NCBI RefSeq assembly: GCF_902506265.1
Contig: NZ_LR733561.1
Location: forward strand, 21,273 to 85,272
Reading direction: 5' to 3'
Length of the DNA: 64,000 nt
DNA from: Flavobacterium sp. 9AF
Lineage (GTDB): Bacteria > Bacteroidota > Bacteroidia > Flavobacteriales > Flavobacteriaceae
Position numbers and translations under genes: made by a program. Every line of letters begins with the position of its first letter. Within the stretch, counting starts at the first letter, position 1. A model generated the notes under the pieces. The model was not told the DNA's origin and did not search any database. It saw only the letters and a program-made list of their open reading frames with translations. Positions 1 through 7,148 of the stretch are shown here, one piece after another.

Positions 1-240
1 TCTGTGAAAAACCGTTACAAACTTATCAGCTACTTTTTCAGTAGTCCAGCTATCCTCTTCTAGTAACAATTCTGTAATAGCAATTGCCATTTGAGTATCA
101 TCTGTATATTTTTTATAGATTTCTGTATACATTCCGTGTTTGTGATATTGAGTCAAATTGTTATACTTTTCAATATAATTCATTTCTTGAAACTCAAAAC
201 CTGCTCCGTAAGCATCTCCTATTGCTGCTTCTAAAATCAT
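1..240 (-). CDS. ADP-ribosylglycohydrolase family protein (3' end outside window)
   Basis: Only the first 80 codons are in the window, starting at the ATG complementary to 238-240. The N-terminus has the two hallmarks of the ADP-ribosylglycohydrolase (DraG/ARH) fold: a GDAYGAGFEF motif near residue 8 and a YTDDTQMAIAI motif near residue 41, whose Thr-Asp-Asp would bind the catalytic metal pair. Members remove ADP-ribose from proteins or small molecules in the cytoplasm. It follows the PRPP synthetase and Nudix regulator genes on the same strand, 82 bases downstream of the former. That fits a role in recycling ADP-ribose for NAD metabolism. Substrate cannot be told from this fragment. Confidence 0.88.
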   Translation of the reverse strand, partial: MILEAAIGDAYGAGFEFQEMNYIEKYNNLTQYHKHGMYTEIYKKYTDDTQMAIAITELLLEEDSWTTEKVADKFVTVFHR

Positions 241-254
241 TTTTCCTTTTTTAT

Positions 255-269
255 GTGTTCGCGATACAT
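255..269. promoter_or_regulatory. Weak NrtR-like operator (gtgt-N7-acat)
   Basis: A gtgt-N7-acat half-palindrome lies 15 bases upstream of the ADP-ribosylglycohydrolase ATG. It has the spacing of the perfect site at 1157-1179 but one mismatch in the right arm. Assigning it to the Nudix regulator is inference from shape and position. Confidence 0.35.
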
Positions 270-322
270 TTTTTACTCCATTTCATTCTATAAAAAACAC
301 TCGAACTGACGTGAACTACTAT

Positions 323-1153
323 TTATTTTACTTCTAATTGAATCACTTCCACTTTTTCGTTTTCGATATCTTTAAAAGAATTAGTTGTAAAAATGCGTTC
401 AAAAACTTGAAGGCTCTCAAAACCTTTATTGAATATCCCATGACTCACTGCTAAGTATAGGCGACCGGCATTTTTATTTTTCAGTTCTTGAGCTAAACCA
501 ATAAAAGTGCCTCCACCATCGCAAATGTCATCTACAATTAAGCAATCTTTACCTTCTAAATCATCTGAATAGACCTTGAAGCCAGATAATTTTCCTGTTT
601 TTACATCTCTGCTTTTACTACATTCTACTACCTCAACACCTCCAAGATATTCAGATACTTTATAGATTTTCTTTAAAGCACCACCATCTGGAGAAATCAA
701 TAAAACTTCGTTTCCAATTCTTTTAATAACTTCTTCAATGAAATAGTAATTTGGAATTACTTTACAGTGTTTTAATAAAGCAGACGTTACTTCAGAATGC
801 GGATCAAAAACTTGAATGCTATTTAATTGTAAAGCATTGATAATATCTGCATATACTTTTACAGATAAAGGTTCGCCAGGAATCATCACACGATCTTGTC
901 TAGCCGCGGGAAAATAGGGAATAAAGGCATTGATGGTTTTCACTTCCATTCTTCTTAATGCATCTATTGCCAAACAAAATAAGCCAAGGTCATTAAAAGA
1001 ATTTAGCCTATGAGTGATGTAAACAGGCTGTGTAGTGTCAAAATCACCTGTAATTTTTATATGTGGTTCTCCTCCTGAAAAAACAAAACTTTGAAATGAA
1101 ATTGTATTTTGAGTTCCAAGTGGCTTAAAATGAGGGTCTAAATTAAGAATCAT
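323..1153 (-). CDS. prs: Ribose-phosphate pyrophosphokinase
   Basis: Makes PRPP from ribose-5-phosphate and ATP, the ribosyl donor for NAD salvage and nucleotide synthesis. The family signatures are clear: YFPAARQDR in the first half, an FDPHSEVTSALL segment in the middle, and the PRPP loop VDDICDGGGTF near the C-terminus. I chose the ATG at 1153 (276 aa). A longer reading from a TTG at 1177 would run through the perfect operator palindrome. The protein is shorter than housekeeping Prs (about 310 aa), as is usual for the paralog found in NAD-salvage clusters. Its neighbours, a Nudix regulator upstream and an ADP-ribosylglycohydrolase downstream, support a dedicated NAD role rather than the general housekeeping one. 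Confidence 0.92.
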   Translation of the reverse strand: MILNLDPHFKPLGTQNTISFQSFVFSGGEPHIKITGDFDTTQPVYITHRLNSFNDLGLFCLAIDALRRMEVKTINAFIPYFPAARQDRVMIPGEPLSVKVYADIINALQLNSIQVFDPHSEVTSALLKHCKVIPNYYFIEEVIKRIGNEVLLISPDGGALKKIYKVSEYLGGVEVVECSKSRDVKTGKLSGFKVYSDDLEGKDCLIVDDICDGGGTFIGLAQELKNKNAGRLYLAVSHGIFNKGFESLQVFERIFTTNSFKDIENEKVEVIQLEVK

Positions 1154-1156
1154 AAT

Positions 1157-1179
1157 ATTTGTGTTTATTTTACACAAAT
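1157..1179. promoter_or_regulatory. Perfect operator palindrome upstream of prs
   Basis: An 8-bp perfect inverted repeat, atttgtgt / acacaaat, is separated by 7 bases and abuts the prs start codon. A repressor bound here would block prs expression. The adjacent Nudix/winged-helix regulator is the obvious candidate; binding is inferred. Confidence 0.7.
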
Positions 1180-1215
1180 GTATGATTTAATTTTTTTCTG
1201 ACAAAATTTTATTTT

Positions 1216-1230
1216 GTGTTTTTTTTACAC
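1216..1230. promoter_or_regulatory. Second operator-like site (gtgt-N7-acac)
   Basis: The core gtgt and acac arms sit 7 bases apart, exactly as in the 1157-1179 site. It overlaps the stop codon of the Nudix regulator gene and is 43 bases upstream of the first palindrome, so it could allow cooperative binding ahead of prs. Confidence 0.45.
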
Positions 1231-1920
1231 TAATTTAATTTCAAAGTGAATTCCTTCTTTTTCAAGGCGTTTATATTCAGAAATATTAAAAGTATATAAC
1301 TTGGCCGGACGACCTGTTTTCTTATTGGCAAATTCTTCTGTTTCTGTTATAAAACCAAAACTTGTCATTTTTTTTCTAAAATTGCGACGGTCAATTTCTT
1401 TACCAATAATAGTGGAATATAAGTTTTCCAATTGAGAGAAAAGAAATTTTTGAGGTAATAAGTCAAAACCAATGGGTTGATAAGTTAATTTGTTTTTAAG
1501 TCTTTTTAACCCCATGTGCACAATTTCATTATGATCAAAAGCTAAATTAGGTATTTTATCCACTTCAACCCAAGAGACATGGTCAGCATCAGTGTCAGCA
1601 ATTAAAGTAAGTTTAGATGGATCAACCAAAGCAAAATAAGCTACAGAAATAACCCTATTTCTAGGATCTCTAGTTATATCATCGCCAAAAGTGTATAATT
1701 GTTCTAAATAATTTACTCCTACGTTTGTTTCTTCTTTAAGTTCTCTTTTAACTGCTTCTATAAGTGTTTCATCTTCTTGTACCAAACCACCTGGTAAAGC
1801 CCAATAGGTATTTTGACTACCAAATTTTTGTTGGATTAACAATACATATAATTTGGATTTTTGGTAACCAAAAACAACAGCATCTACTGCTATTCTTATA
1901 TTTTGATGATTTACTGACAT
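1225..1920 (-). CDS. Nudix-domain transcriptional regulator, NrtR-like
   Basis: 231 aa. An N-terminal Nudix fold (about residues 10-140) is joined to a C-terminal winged helix (about 150-231). The Nudix box begins at Gly45 and reads GLVQEDE, seven residues, then RELKEET, but the usual Gly of the box is Asn66. Loss of box residues is common in NrtR regulators that bind ADP-ribose instead of hydrolysing it. The C-terminal part contains KKMTSFGFI and GRPAKLYTFN, typical of the recognition wing. It sits directly upstream of prs and an ADP-ribosylglycohydrolase, the NAD-related genes NrtR controls in other bacteria. AraR-type sugar regulators share this architecture in Bacteroidota, but the neighbours argue against that here. 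Confidence 0.85.
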   Translation of the reverse strand: MSVNHQNIRIAVDAVVFGYQKSKLYVLLIQQKFGSQNTYWALPGGLVQEDETLIEAVKRELKEETNVGVNYLEQLYTFGDDITRDPRNRVISVAYFALVDPSKLTLIADTDADHVSWVEVDKIPNLAFDHNEIVHMGLKRLKNKLTYQPIGFDLLPQKFLFSQLENLYSTIIGKEIDRRNFRKKMTSFGFITETEEFANKKTGRPAKLYTFNISEYKRLEKEGIHFEIKLV

Positions 1921-1926
1921 AAAAAC

Positions 1927-1941
1927 GTGTATATAATACGC
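1927..1941. promoter_or_regulatory. Operator-like site upstream of the Nudix regulator
   Basis: A gtgt-N7-acgc motif, one mismatch from the consensus of the other sites, lies 7 bases upstream of the regulator ATG. This position suggests autoregulation. The call rests on similarity to the two better sites. Confidence 0.4.
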
Positions 1942-2043
1942 AAATATAAGTTATTTTAACTGTATTGGTACTATTTCTATAGCAAATCTCATCTTTTCTA
2001 AATCTTATATAAGAATTGTAAATAACTTATACTTATCATAAAG

Positions 2044-2083
2044 TTACTATAACCTTACTATAACATTACCATAACCTTACTTT
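2044..2083. repeat. 11-bp tandem repeat, about 3.6 copies
   Basis: Consecutive units ttactataacc, ttactataaca and ttaccataacc are followed by a partial ttacttt. They lie in the 255-base gap between the Nudix regulator and the transglutaminase-like gene. The 11-bp period is close to one DNA helical turn. I see no gene in the gap. Confidence 0.8.
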
Positions 2084-2175
2084 AAATATATTATAAATAA
2101 GCTATAAATATATTGTATTGATTAAATTACTGCCTGTTTAGGTAGTATTTAATTCAGCTAAAAAACTAGATTCTT

Positions 2176-3189
2176 TTATTTACTAACAGAAATCTTATAG
2201 GTAATTAAGTACGATTCATTTAATTTAAAATGCAGGTCGTAATTGCCTTTCAAAGAGAATCTTGTTTTAATTTCCAAAAGATCATTGTTTAATCGCGTTA
2301 CAGAAATTTCATTGGTTTTTCTGAAAGAACCTGAAACTAACTCAACGGAAAGTGGATTAAACTCCTTTATTTTACTACCTTGTATAAAAAAAACCACTTC
2401 TTGGTCTTTTTTACATTCAACTTCTAATGATTTGGGTTGGACAGGAATAACTCCATAGGTATGGGTACTATTGTAGACGACAGGTCCATTTAAAAAATCT
2501 TCAATTGCAATGGGAGTATTGGTTAAAAGCCATTTTGCATCTAATGGATAATGATCTTTAGCAAACACATTAGGTTCAGCCAGAAAATAAGTAGTGTTAA
2601 AATTAGCCAGAAAATGACTGGTTTCATAATCAAAAAAACCAGCTGACCAAGTAGCATCACACAGATACCATTTATCATTTAGATAGACTGCATTCCAAGA
2701 ATGATTTGGAATACTTAACTTTTTAATATTTTTAGTAATGGTTCTTCCGTAACCGTTTATAATTTCGCATTTTAAACCTGCAAATTGCGCCATCTCTTGA
2801 ATAAGATAGGCATAACCCGTACAGACGGTCTTCTTTTCATTTTTTAATTTTTCAAAACTTTCCTTATTAAAGGATTTATCCCATTTTGCTAATTTCAGAC
2901 TGTCTTTATACCATTTCTTTCTTTTATTACTATTTTTCTCTGATGCGTAATAGTCGTTTTCGATATTATTACACACCCAAGTATAGATTGCTCTAAATTT
3001 TTCAACTTCTGTAGTTAAGCTATTGGTTAGATTATAAGATAAAATAGGTAAACTCTCGAGACTTGCCCCCTGATAATGAGCTGCAATATCATCTGCTTTT
3101 GTAAAATCGATACCCTTAAAATCAGACAACTGCGCAAGAATCATGCAGGGTAGAAAAAAAAGCATCCTAAATAGGCCATTTTTACTCAT
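2176..3189 (-). CDS. Secreted transglutaminase-like (cysteine protease fold) protein
   Basis: 337 aa from the ATG at 3189, which gives a signal peptide (MSKNGLFRMLFFLPCMILAQ); a longer reading would overlap deep into the upstream gene. The central part is a transglutaminase-like domain with the Cys-His-Asp triad visible as TVCTGYAYL, NHSWNAVYL and CDATW. Bacterial members act as periplasmic or secreted peptidases or crosslinking enzymes. The start overlaps the end of the preceding CarboxypepD_reg-like gene by 8 bases, so the two are translationally coupled. The C-terminal 100 residues look beta-rich and are unassigned. Substrate unknown. Confidence 0.82.
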   Translation of the reverse strand: MSKNGLFRMLFFLPCMILAQLSDFKGIDFTKADDIAAHYQGASLESLPILSYNLTNSLTTEVEKFRAIYTWVCNNIENDYYASEKNSNKRKKWYKDSLKLAKWDKSFNKESFEKLKNEKKTVCTGYAYLIQEMAQFAGLKCEIINGYGRTITKNIKKLSIPNHSWNAVYLNDKWYLCDATWSAGFFDYETSHFLANFNTTYFLAEPNVFAKDHYPLDAKWLLTNTPIAIEDFLNGPVVYNSTHTYGVIPVQPKSLEVECKKDQEVVFFIQGSKIKEFNPLSVELVSGSFRKTNEISVTRLNNDLLEIKTRFSLKGNYDLHFKLNESYLITYKISVSK

Positions 3190-3886
3190 TTCTAAACCAG
3201 TTACGAATTCTTTGAAAAAAAGATGGCTTGGAATAGTATTCTTTGGCAACAGCAACATCTCCCATTAATACAATATCATCTTCGATTAATTTAATAGTGA
3301 GATATTCTTCAGAAACTATGACTTCTTTAGTTTTATATCCAATAAAACTGACTATAAGTACATCTCCTTTTTTAAGTGGCGTTGGAAAACTAAATTCACC
3401 ATCAAAGTTTGTTTGTGTACCAATATTAGTTCCTTTTACAACAACATTTATTCCAAGTAAAGGCCCAAAATTATCAGACACAACTCCTTTAACTAGTATT
3501 CCTTCGGTTAGTTGATTGTCTCTTTGCTGGATAGGTATTTGTACAATTTCTGCTTTTTCTTTAGTTTGTGCACTTGCACTATCTACAGCTAACAAAGACA
3601 ATAAAGAAAAAGTAGCTACTCCCGCTTTGAAAGAACTTTTTTTATGCTGTATTTCTTGAACATTTGAGTGTAAATAGGCTTTCAGTTGGTCTTCCACAAA
3701 CAAACCGCAGGTCTTTTGCGTAGTGTTTTTGAAATAGTTTGCAATAGCTTCATCAGACCAACTTCTAAAATCGATTACTTCTTTCTGACAAACAGTACAA
3801 AAACCTCCTTTTTCTGTTTGCAAAAAGTTATCGAACTTTTCACTACAAGGCGTATTTATAGAAAGAGTTGTTTTTTTATAAATCAT
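3182..3886 (-). CDS. Carboxypeptidase-regulatory-like domain protein
   Basis: 234 aa. The N-terminal 70 residues carry a cysteine motif (CSEKFDNF then GGFCTVCQKEVIDF) seen at the start of many Bacteroidota proteins of this type. They are followed by one membrane segment near residues 88-106 (FKAGVATFSLLSLLAVDSAS). Residues about 130-200 form a CarboxypepD_reg-like beta-sandwich (VKGVVSDNFGPLLGINVVVKG ... FDGEFSF ... VSFIGYK), the fold found at the N-terminus of TonB-dependent receptors. Likely anchored in the inner membrane with the sandwich in the periplasm. It forms an operon with the transglutaminase-like gene. Function unknown. Confidence 0.78.
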   Translation of the reverse strand: MIYKKTTLSINTPCSEKFDNFLQTEKGGFCTVCQKEVIDFRSWSDEAIANYFKNTTQKTCGLFVEDQLKAYLHSNVQEIQHKKSSFKAGVATFSLLSLLAVDSASAQTKEKAEIVQIPIQQRDNQLTEGILVKGVVSDNFGPLLGINVVVKGTNIGTQTNFDGEFSFPTPLKKGDVLIVSFIGYKTKEVIVSEEYLTIKLIEDDIVLMGDVAVAKEYYSKPSFFQRIRNWFRNE

Positions 3887-4008
3887 TTTTTGAAAGATTT
3901 AAAAATAGAAATATAGTTTATATAAATTGTAAAATATGCTTTTTATTTTTAAAAATAATTAACTAAAATTTAAATATGAAATATTTTATTAAAAATGAAA
4001 TGACATAT

Positions 4009-4038
4009 TTGGAAATATAAAAAAGATATCTATATTTG
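4009..4038 (+). promoter_or_regulatory. Bacteroidota-type promoter for the Rrf2 gene
   Basis: TTG at 4009-4011, a 19-base spacer and TATATTTG at 4031-4038 match the Bacteroidota sigma-A consensus (TTG / TAnnTTTG) exactly. Transcription would begin near 4045, about 20 bases before the TTG start codon. Confidence 0.7.
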
Positions 4039-4064
4039 CAAACAAAATATAAAGTATATATAGT

Positions 4065-4493
4065 TTGAGTTACTCTTTGTCATTTTCAAAAGCTGTTCTA
4101 GTAGTTATTTTCATTTCTGATAAGATAAGGCAAAATCAGTATGAATTTCTTTCTACAAAATTAATTTCGGAAATTTTAAATATTCCAAAACCAACATTAG
4201 TGAAGATACTACAAAATCTGTCAGTTGTGGGTATTATTGAAACTAAAGAAGGAAAACAAGGTGGTATTAGACTAATGAAAGATCCATCAAACATAACGAT
4301 ATTGGCAATTTTAGAAGCAATGGAAAGTGGTAAACCTCTGTTTAATACTACTTTTAACATAATGGCTGAAGGGAAAAGACCTGACAATGCGCAAAAATCA
4401 ATTTCGTTGTTATTAGAAAATGCAGAAAGACAAATGAAAATGATATTACATCAAAAAACTATACAGGAAGTTTTACTCGATATGGATAAGTAG
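4065..4493 (+). CDS. Rrf2 family transcriptional regulator
   Basis: 142 aa. The winged-helix N-terminus (SFSKAVLVVIFISDK; LSTKLISEILNIPKPTLVKILQNL; GIIETKEGKQGGIRL) is typical of Rrf2 proteins. The start must be TTG at 4065: an in-frame stop lies at 4050 and no ATG occurs before the DNA-binding helices. The three cysteines that bind an Fe-S cluster in IscR and NsrR are absent, and there is no cysteine in the whole protein. It is therefore probably a redox-independent or ligand-responsive member. It precedes a beta-barrel gene by 168 bases, which may be its target. Confidence 0.86.
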   Translation: MSYSLSFSKAVLVVIFISDKIRQNQYEFLSTKLISEILNIPKPTLVKILQNLSVVGIIETKEGKQGGIRLMKDPSNITILAILEAMESGKPLFNTTFNIMAEGKRPDNAQKSISLLLENAERQMKMILHQKTIQEVLLDMDK

Positions 4494-4661
4494 TTTTTTT
4501 TTAATAAAACTATATATAATACATATTTAGTATATTGTATTTATATTTCAAATAGTATCTATTTTTAAACATTAAGAAATCTAAAGATTATCATCTAAAA
4601 ATAATTCTTAACATAAACTAAATATAATAAATATATTGTATAACTATTTAAATTTACCAAA

Positions 4662-5258
4662 ATGAAAAAATTAAAAATTAAATTTGTAGCAATCTTAATG
4701 ACTCTAAGTTTTTATCAACTAAATTTTGCACAAGAAACAAAGACAAATGAAAAAACAAAACTCAGTTTTGAAGTAGACCCAGCAACTTTTTTGTTTAATG
4801 GATATAGTTTCCATATTAGATTACAACCTAAAGGATGCGAACATCTGTTGATTGGATTAGGTACATATTCTATGGATTTACCAGACTTAATAGTCAATTT
4901 TAATAAAAAAAATAAAGATGAAGGATGGGATGTCAAAATTAATCAAGGATATAGCTTATTTGCTGAACAACATTTAACAGAGGTAAATAACAAATGGTTC
5001 ATTGGAACTCAAATAGGGATTCAAGAATTCAAAATAGAAAAAAACAATACTTTAGGAAGTACTAAATTTACAAATATACTTACAATGGGTTATTTTGGTT
5101 ATACCATAAGGCCTCTTAAAAACAATTTTTATATAAAACCTTGGTTAGGAATAGGTTATACATCTAAATTATCTGGAAATAATAATATAGCTATGACAGA
5201 ATTTGACATAGCTCCAATAACTATGTTTGCAACATTTCACATAGGATATACTTTTTAA
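4662..5258 (+). CDS. Exported beta-barrel-like protein
   Basis: 198 aa with a clear signal peptide ending at about residue 23 (FYQLNFAQ). The rest alternates short amphipathic strands and ends in a phenylalanine (FHIGYTF), the usual C-terminal signature of an outer-membrane beta-barrel. Length fits an eight-stranded barrel. No family name is recognised. It may be controlled by the adjacent Rrf2 regulator, judging only from position. Confidence 0.6.
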   Translation: MKKLKIKFVAILMTLSFYQLNFAQETKTNEKTKLSFEVDPATFLFNGYSFHIRLQPKGCEHLLIGLGTYSMDLPDLIVNFNKKNKDEGWDVKINQGYSLFAEQHLTEVNNKWFIGTQIGIQEFKIEKNNTLGSTKFTNILTMGYFGYTIRPLKNNFYIKPWLGIGYTSKLSGNNNIAMTEFDIAPITMFATFHIGYTF

Positions 5259-5311
5259 TACATAAATAAATATAGCATTGTAAGATAATTTCAATAATTA
5301 TTTTTTAGTAA

Positions 5312-5355
5312 AACTGACTCCTGTTTTGAATTATTATTAAAATCACGAGTCAGTT
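5312..5355. terminator. Bidirectional terminator between convergent genes
   Basis: A 9-bp perfect inverted repeat (aactgactc / gagtcagtt), extended by tgtttt / aaaatca, lies between the convergent beta-barrel and LysR genes. It could stop both transcripts. Confidence 0.55.
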
Positions 5356-5368
5356 GTACAAAACTAGG

Positions 5369-6268
5369 TCAAATATGTAAAATAGCTTTAACTCCAATAA
5401 AAACCTCTTCTAAAATTACATTGAGTGCATCATTTTTTCTAGACAGTAGATAAACAGATGTACTTGGCATTTTAGGGCTATCCCAAAGCAATTGAACATC
5501 TCCTTTTTTTATAAAATCTTTTGCGTTGATATTCCAAACAATTGCTAAACCTAAATTTCTAGACAATGCAGTAAGTAATTCGTTTTCAGAGGGAATGATA
5601 TAATTTGAGATCAAAGTAGGTCTTTTTTTATCAAAAACGTGTAGCCAAAATAATTTCACATGAGGAATACGCGCATCGTAGTTGTACCATTTTTGTTGAT
5701 TTAACCATTGCTCGATAGCATTAAAATTTTTATTTTCAATTTCCTTTTTACAAAATGTGATATCTAAATTAGGACTTGCTACAATAACCTGCTTAATAAC
5801 ACCTAACTGTTTTTGAATGGTATCGAAAGTATCATATTTTTTGGTTACAATGGCAAAATCTATTTTTTTACTATCTACCAAATTAAATAGTTCGTCATTT
5901 TCTGCAAAAGTAAAATCGATAAAATCAAAATGAGAAAGTAATTGATTACCAATACTTAAAAACAAGTGCTTGGATATACCAACAGAAACCAATTGATTGG
6001 AATTGAAAGCTTTTTCACGAAATCCATTTTCTACATTTTCCAATCGATCCAAAGCTTCAATGATTAAATTATTAAGTAATTTGGCATATTCTGTAGGTTC
6101 TACTCCTTTCGATTTTCGGTTGAATAATTTATAGCCCACATGTGCTTCTAACATAGCTATTTGCTGACTTACTGCAGGTTGGCTGATAAATAATTCTTTG
6201 GCTGCATTGGAGAAATTTCCATTTTTATACACCGACTTAAAAGTACGATACCATTCTAAGTTGACCAT
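5369..6268 (-). CDS. LysR family transcriptional regulator
   Basis: 299 aa, the normal LTTR length. The N-terminal helix-turn-helix is intact (NFSNAAKELFISQPAVSQQI, residues 18-37), followed by the long linker helix and a periplasmic-binding-protein-like effector domain. It is transcribed away from a DJ-1/PfpI lipoprotein gene and an alcohol dehydrogenase, the classic arrangement of a LysR activator with its target operon. The inducer may be a reactive aldehyde, inferred from the targets. Confidence 0.9.
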   Translation of the reverse strand: MVNLEWYRTFKSVYKNGNFSNAAKELFISQPAVSQQIAMLEAHVGYKLFNRKSKGVEPTEYAKLLNNLIIEALDRLENVENGFREKAFNSNQLVSVGISKHLFLSIGNQLLSHFDFIDFTFAENDELFNLVDSKKIDFAIVTKKYDTFDTIQKQLGVIKQVIVASPNLDITFCKKEIENKNFNAIEQWLNQQKWYNYDARIPHVKLFWLHVFDKKRPTLISNYIIPSENELLTALSRNLGLAIVWNINAKDFIKKGDVQLLWDSPKMPSTSVYLLSRKNDALNVILEEVFIGVKAILHI

Positions 6269-6292
6269 GATATAAAATTATTTATCACAAAC

Positions 6293-6337
6293 ATAATTTA
6301 AATTATTTTTACTGATACCATTTAAGTCGTAATTTTG
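6293..6337 (+). promoter_or_regulatory. LysR-type operator and promoter for the DJ-1/ADH operon
   Basis: A perfect 14-bp palindrome, ataatttaaattat, occupies 6293-6306. A TAATTTTG -7 element matching TAnnTTTG lies at 6330-6337. No good TTG -33 element is present at the expected spacing, so the promoter looks activator-dependent, with the palindrome placed where a LysR protein would contact RNA polymerase. Confidence 0.5.
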
Positions 6338-6355
6338 ATAAAAAATTTAAAAAAC

Positions 6356-7141
6356 ATGAAACATATACTTGCTACCTTATTGGTAATTTTATGTTTGGGT
6401 TGTAAAGAAAAAGAAACAACAGCTCAAGAAGATACAACAGTACAAACAACAAAAAAAGAGACTATGAAAAAAGTATTATTTGTATTGACTAGTCATGATG
6501 AATTAGGCAATACGGGAGAAAAAACAGGATTTTGGATTGAAGAATTTGTAGCGCCTTATTATGAATTAGCAGATCAAGGAGTTGAAATTACTCTAGCTTC
6601 GCCTAAAGGAGGACAACCACCAATCGACCCAAGAAGTTCAGACCCATCCAATGCAACAGAAGACACCAAACGTTTTGACAAAGACGCAGCCTTACAAGAA
6701 AAATTAGCCCACACCAACAAATTAGCAGAAGTAAATCAAGCCGATTATGATGCTGTGTTTTATCCTGGAGGTCATGGTCCGCTTTGGGATTTAGCTTCTA
6801 GTGAAGATTCTCAGAAACTCATTACTTCATTTTACACAAACAATAAACCGATTGCGTTTGTTTGTCATGCGCCTGGGGTATTAAAAGAAGTAAAAGTGAA
6901 TGGTGAATATTTGGTAAAAGGTAAAAGAGTAACCGGATTTACCAATGCAGAAGAAGAAGCTGTAGGTTTAACCGATGTAGTACCTTTCCTTTTAGAAGAT
7001 GCATTACAAGCAGATGGTGCACTTTACAGCAAAGGAGACAATTGGGCACCATATGCCGTAGAAGACGGATTATTAATTACTGGACAAAACCCAGCATCTT
7101 CAAAACTAGTGGCTCAAAAATTATTACATCAATTAAATTAA
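6356..7141 (+). CDS. DJ-1/PfpI family lipoprotein (Hsp31-like)
   Basis: 261 aa from the ATG at 6356; the upstream in-frame TTG overlaps the promoter and is rejected. The N-terminus is a signal peptide with a probable lipobox ending at LGC near residue 15, so the protein is probably membrane-anchored in the periplasm. The rest is a class I glutamine-amidotransferase-like DJ-1 domain with the nucleophile elbow Cys in AFVCHAPGVL and a YPGGHGPLWD loop. Hsp31-like members detoxify methylglyoxal or repair glycated targets. A lipoprotein version beside an alcohol dehydrogenase suggests aldehyde detoxification in two compartments. The next gene starts 7 bases downstream. Confidence 0.85.
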   Translation: MKHILATLLVILCLGCKEKETTAQEDTTVQTTKKETMKKVLFVLTSHDELGNTGEKTGFWIEEFVAPYYELADQGVEITLASPKGGQPPIDPRSSDPSNATEDTKRFDKDAALQEKLAHTNKLAEVNQADYDAVFYPGGHGPLWDLASSEDSQKLITSFYTNNKPIAFVCHAPGVLKEVKVNGEYLVKGKRVTGFTNAEEEAVGLTDVVPFLLEDALQADGALYSKGDNWAPYAVEDGLLITGQNPASSKLVAQKLLHQLN

Positions 7142-7148
7142 GCAGAAC

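Noticed and set aside
1154..1177. Longer PRPP synthetase from a TTG at 1177
   Set aside because: The added residues are encoded by the operator palindrome and have no counterpart in the family.
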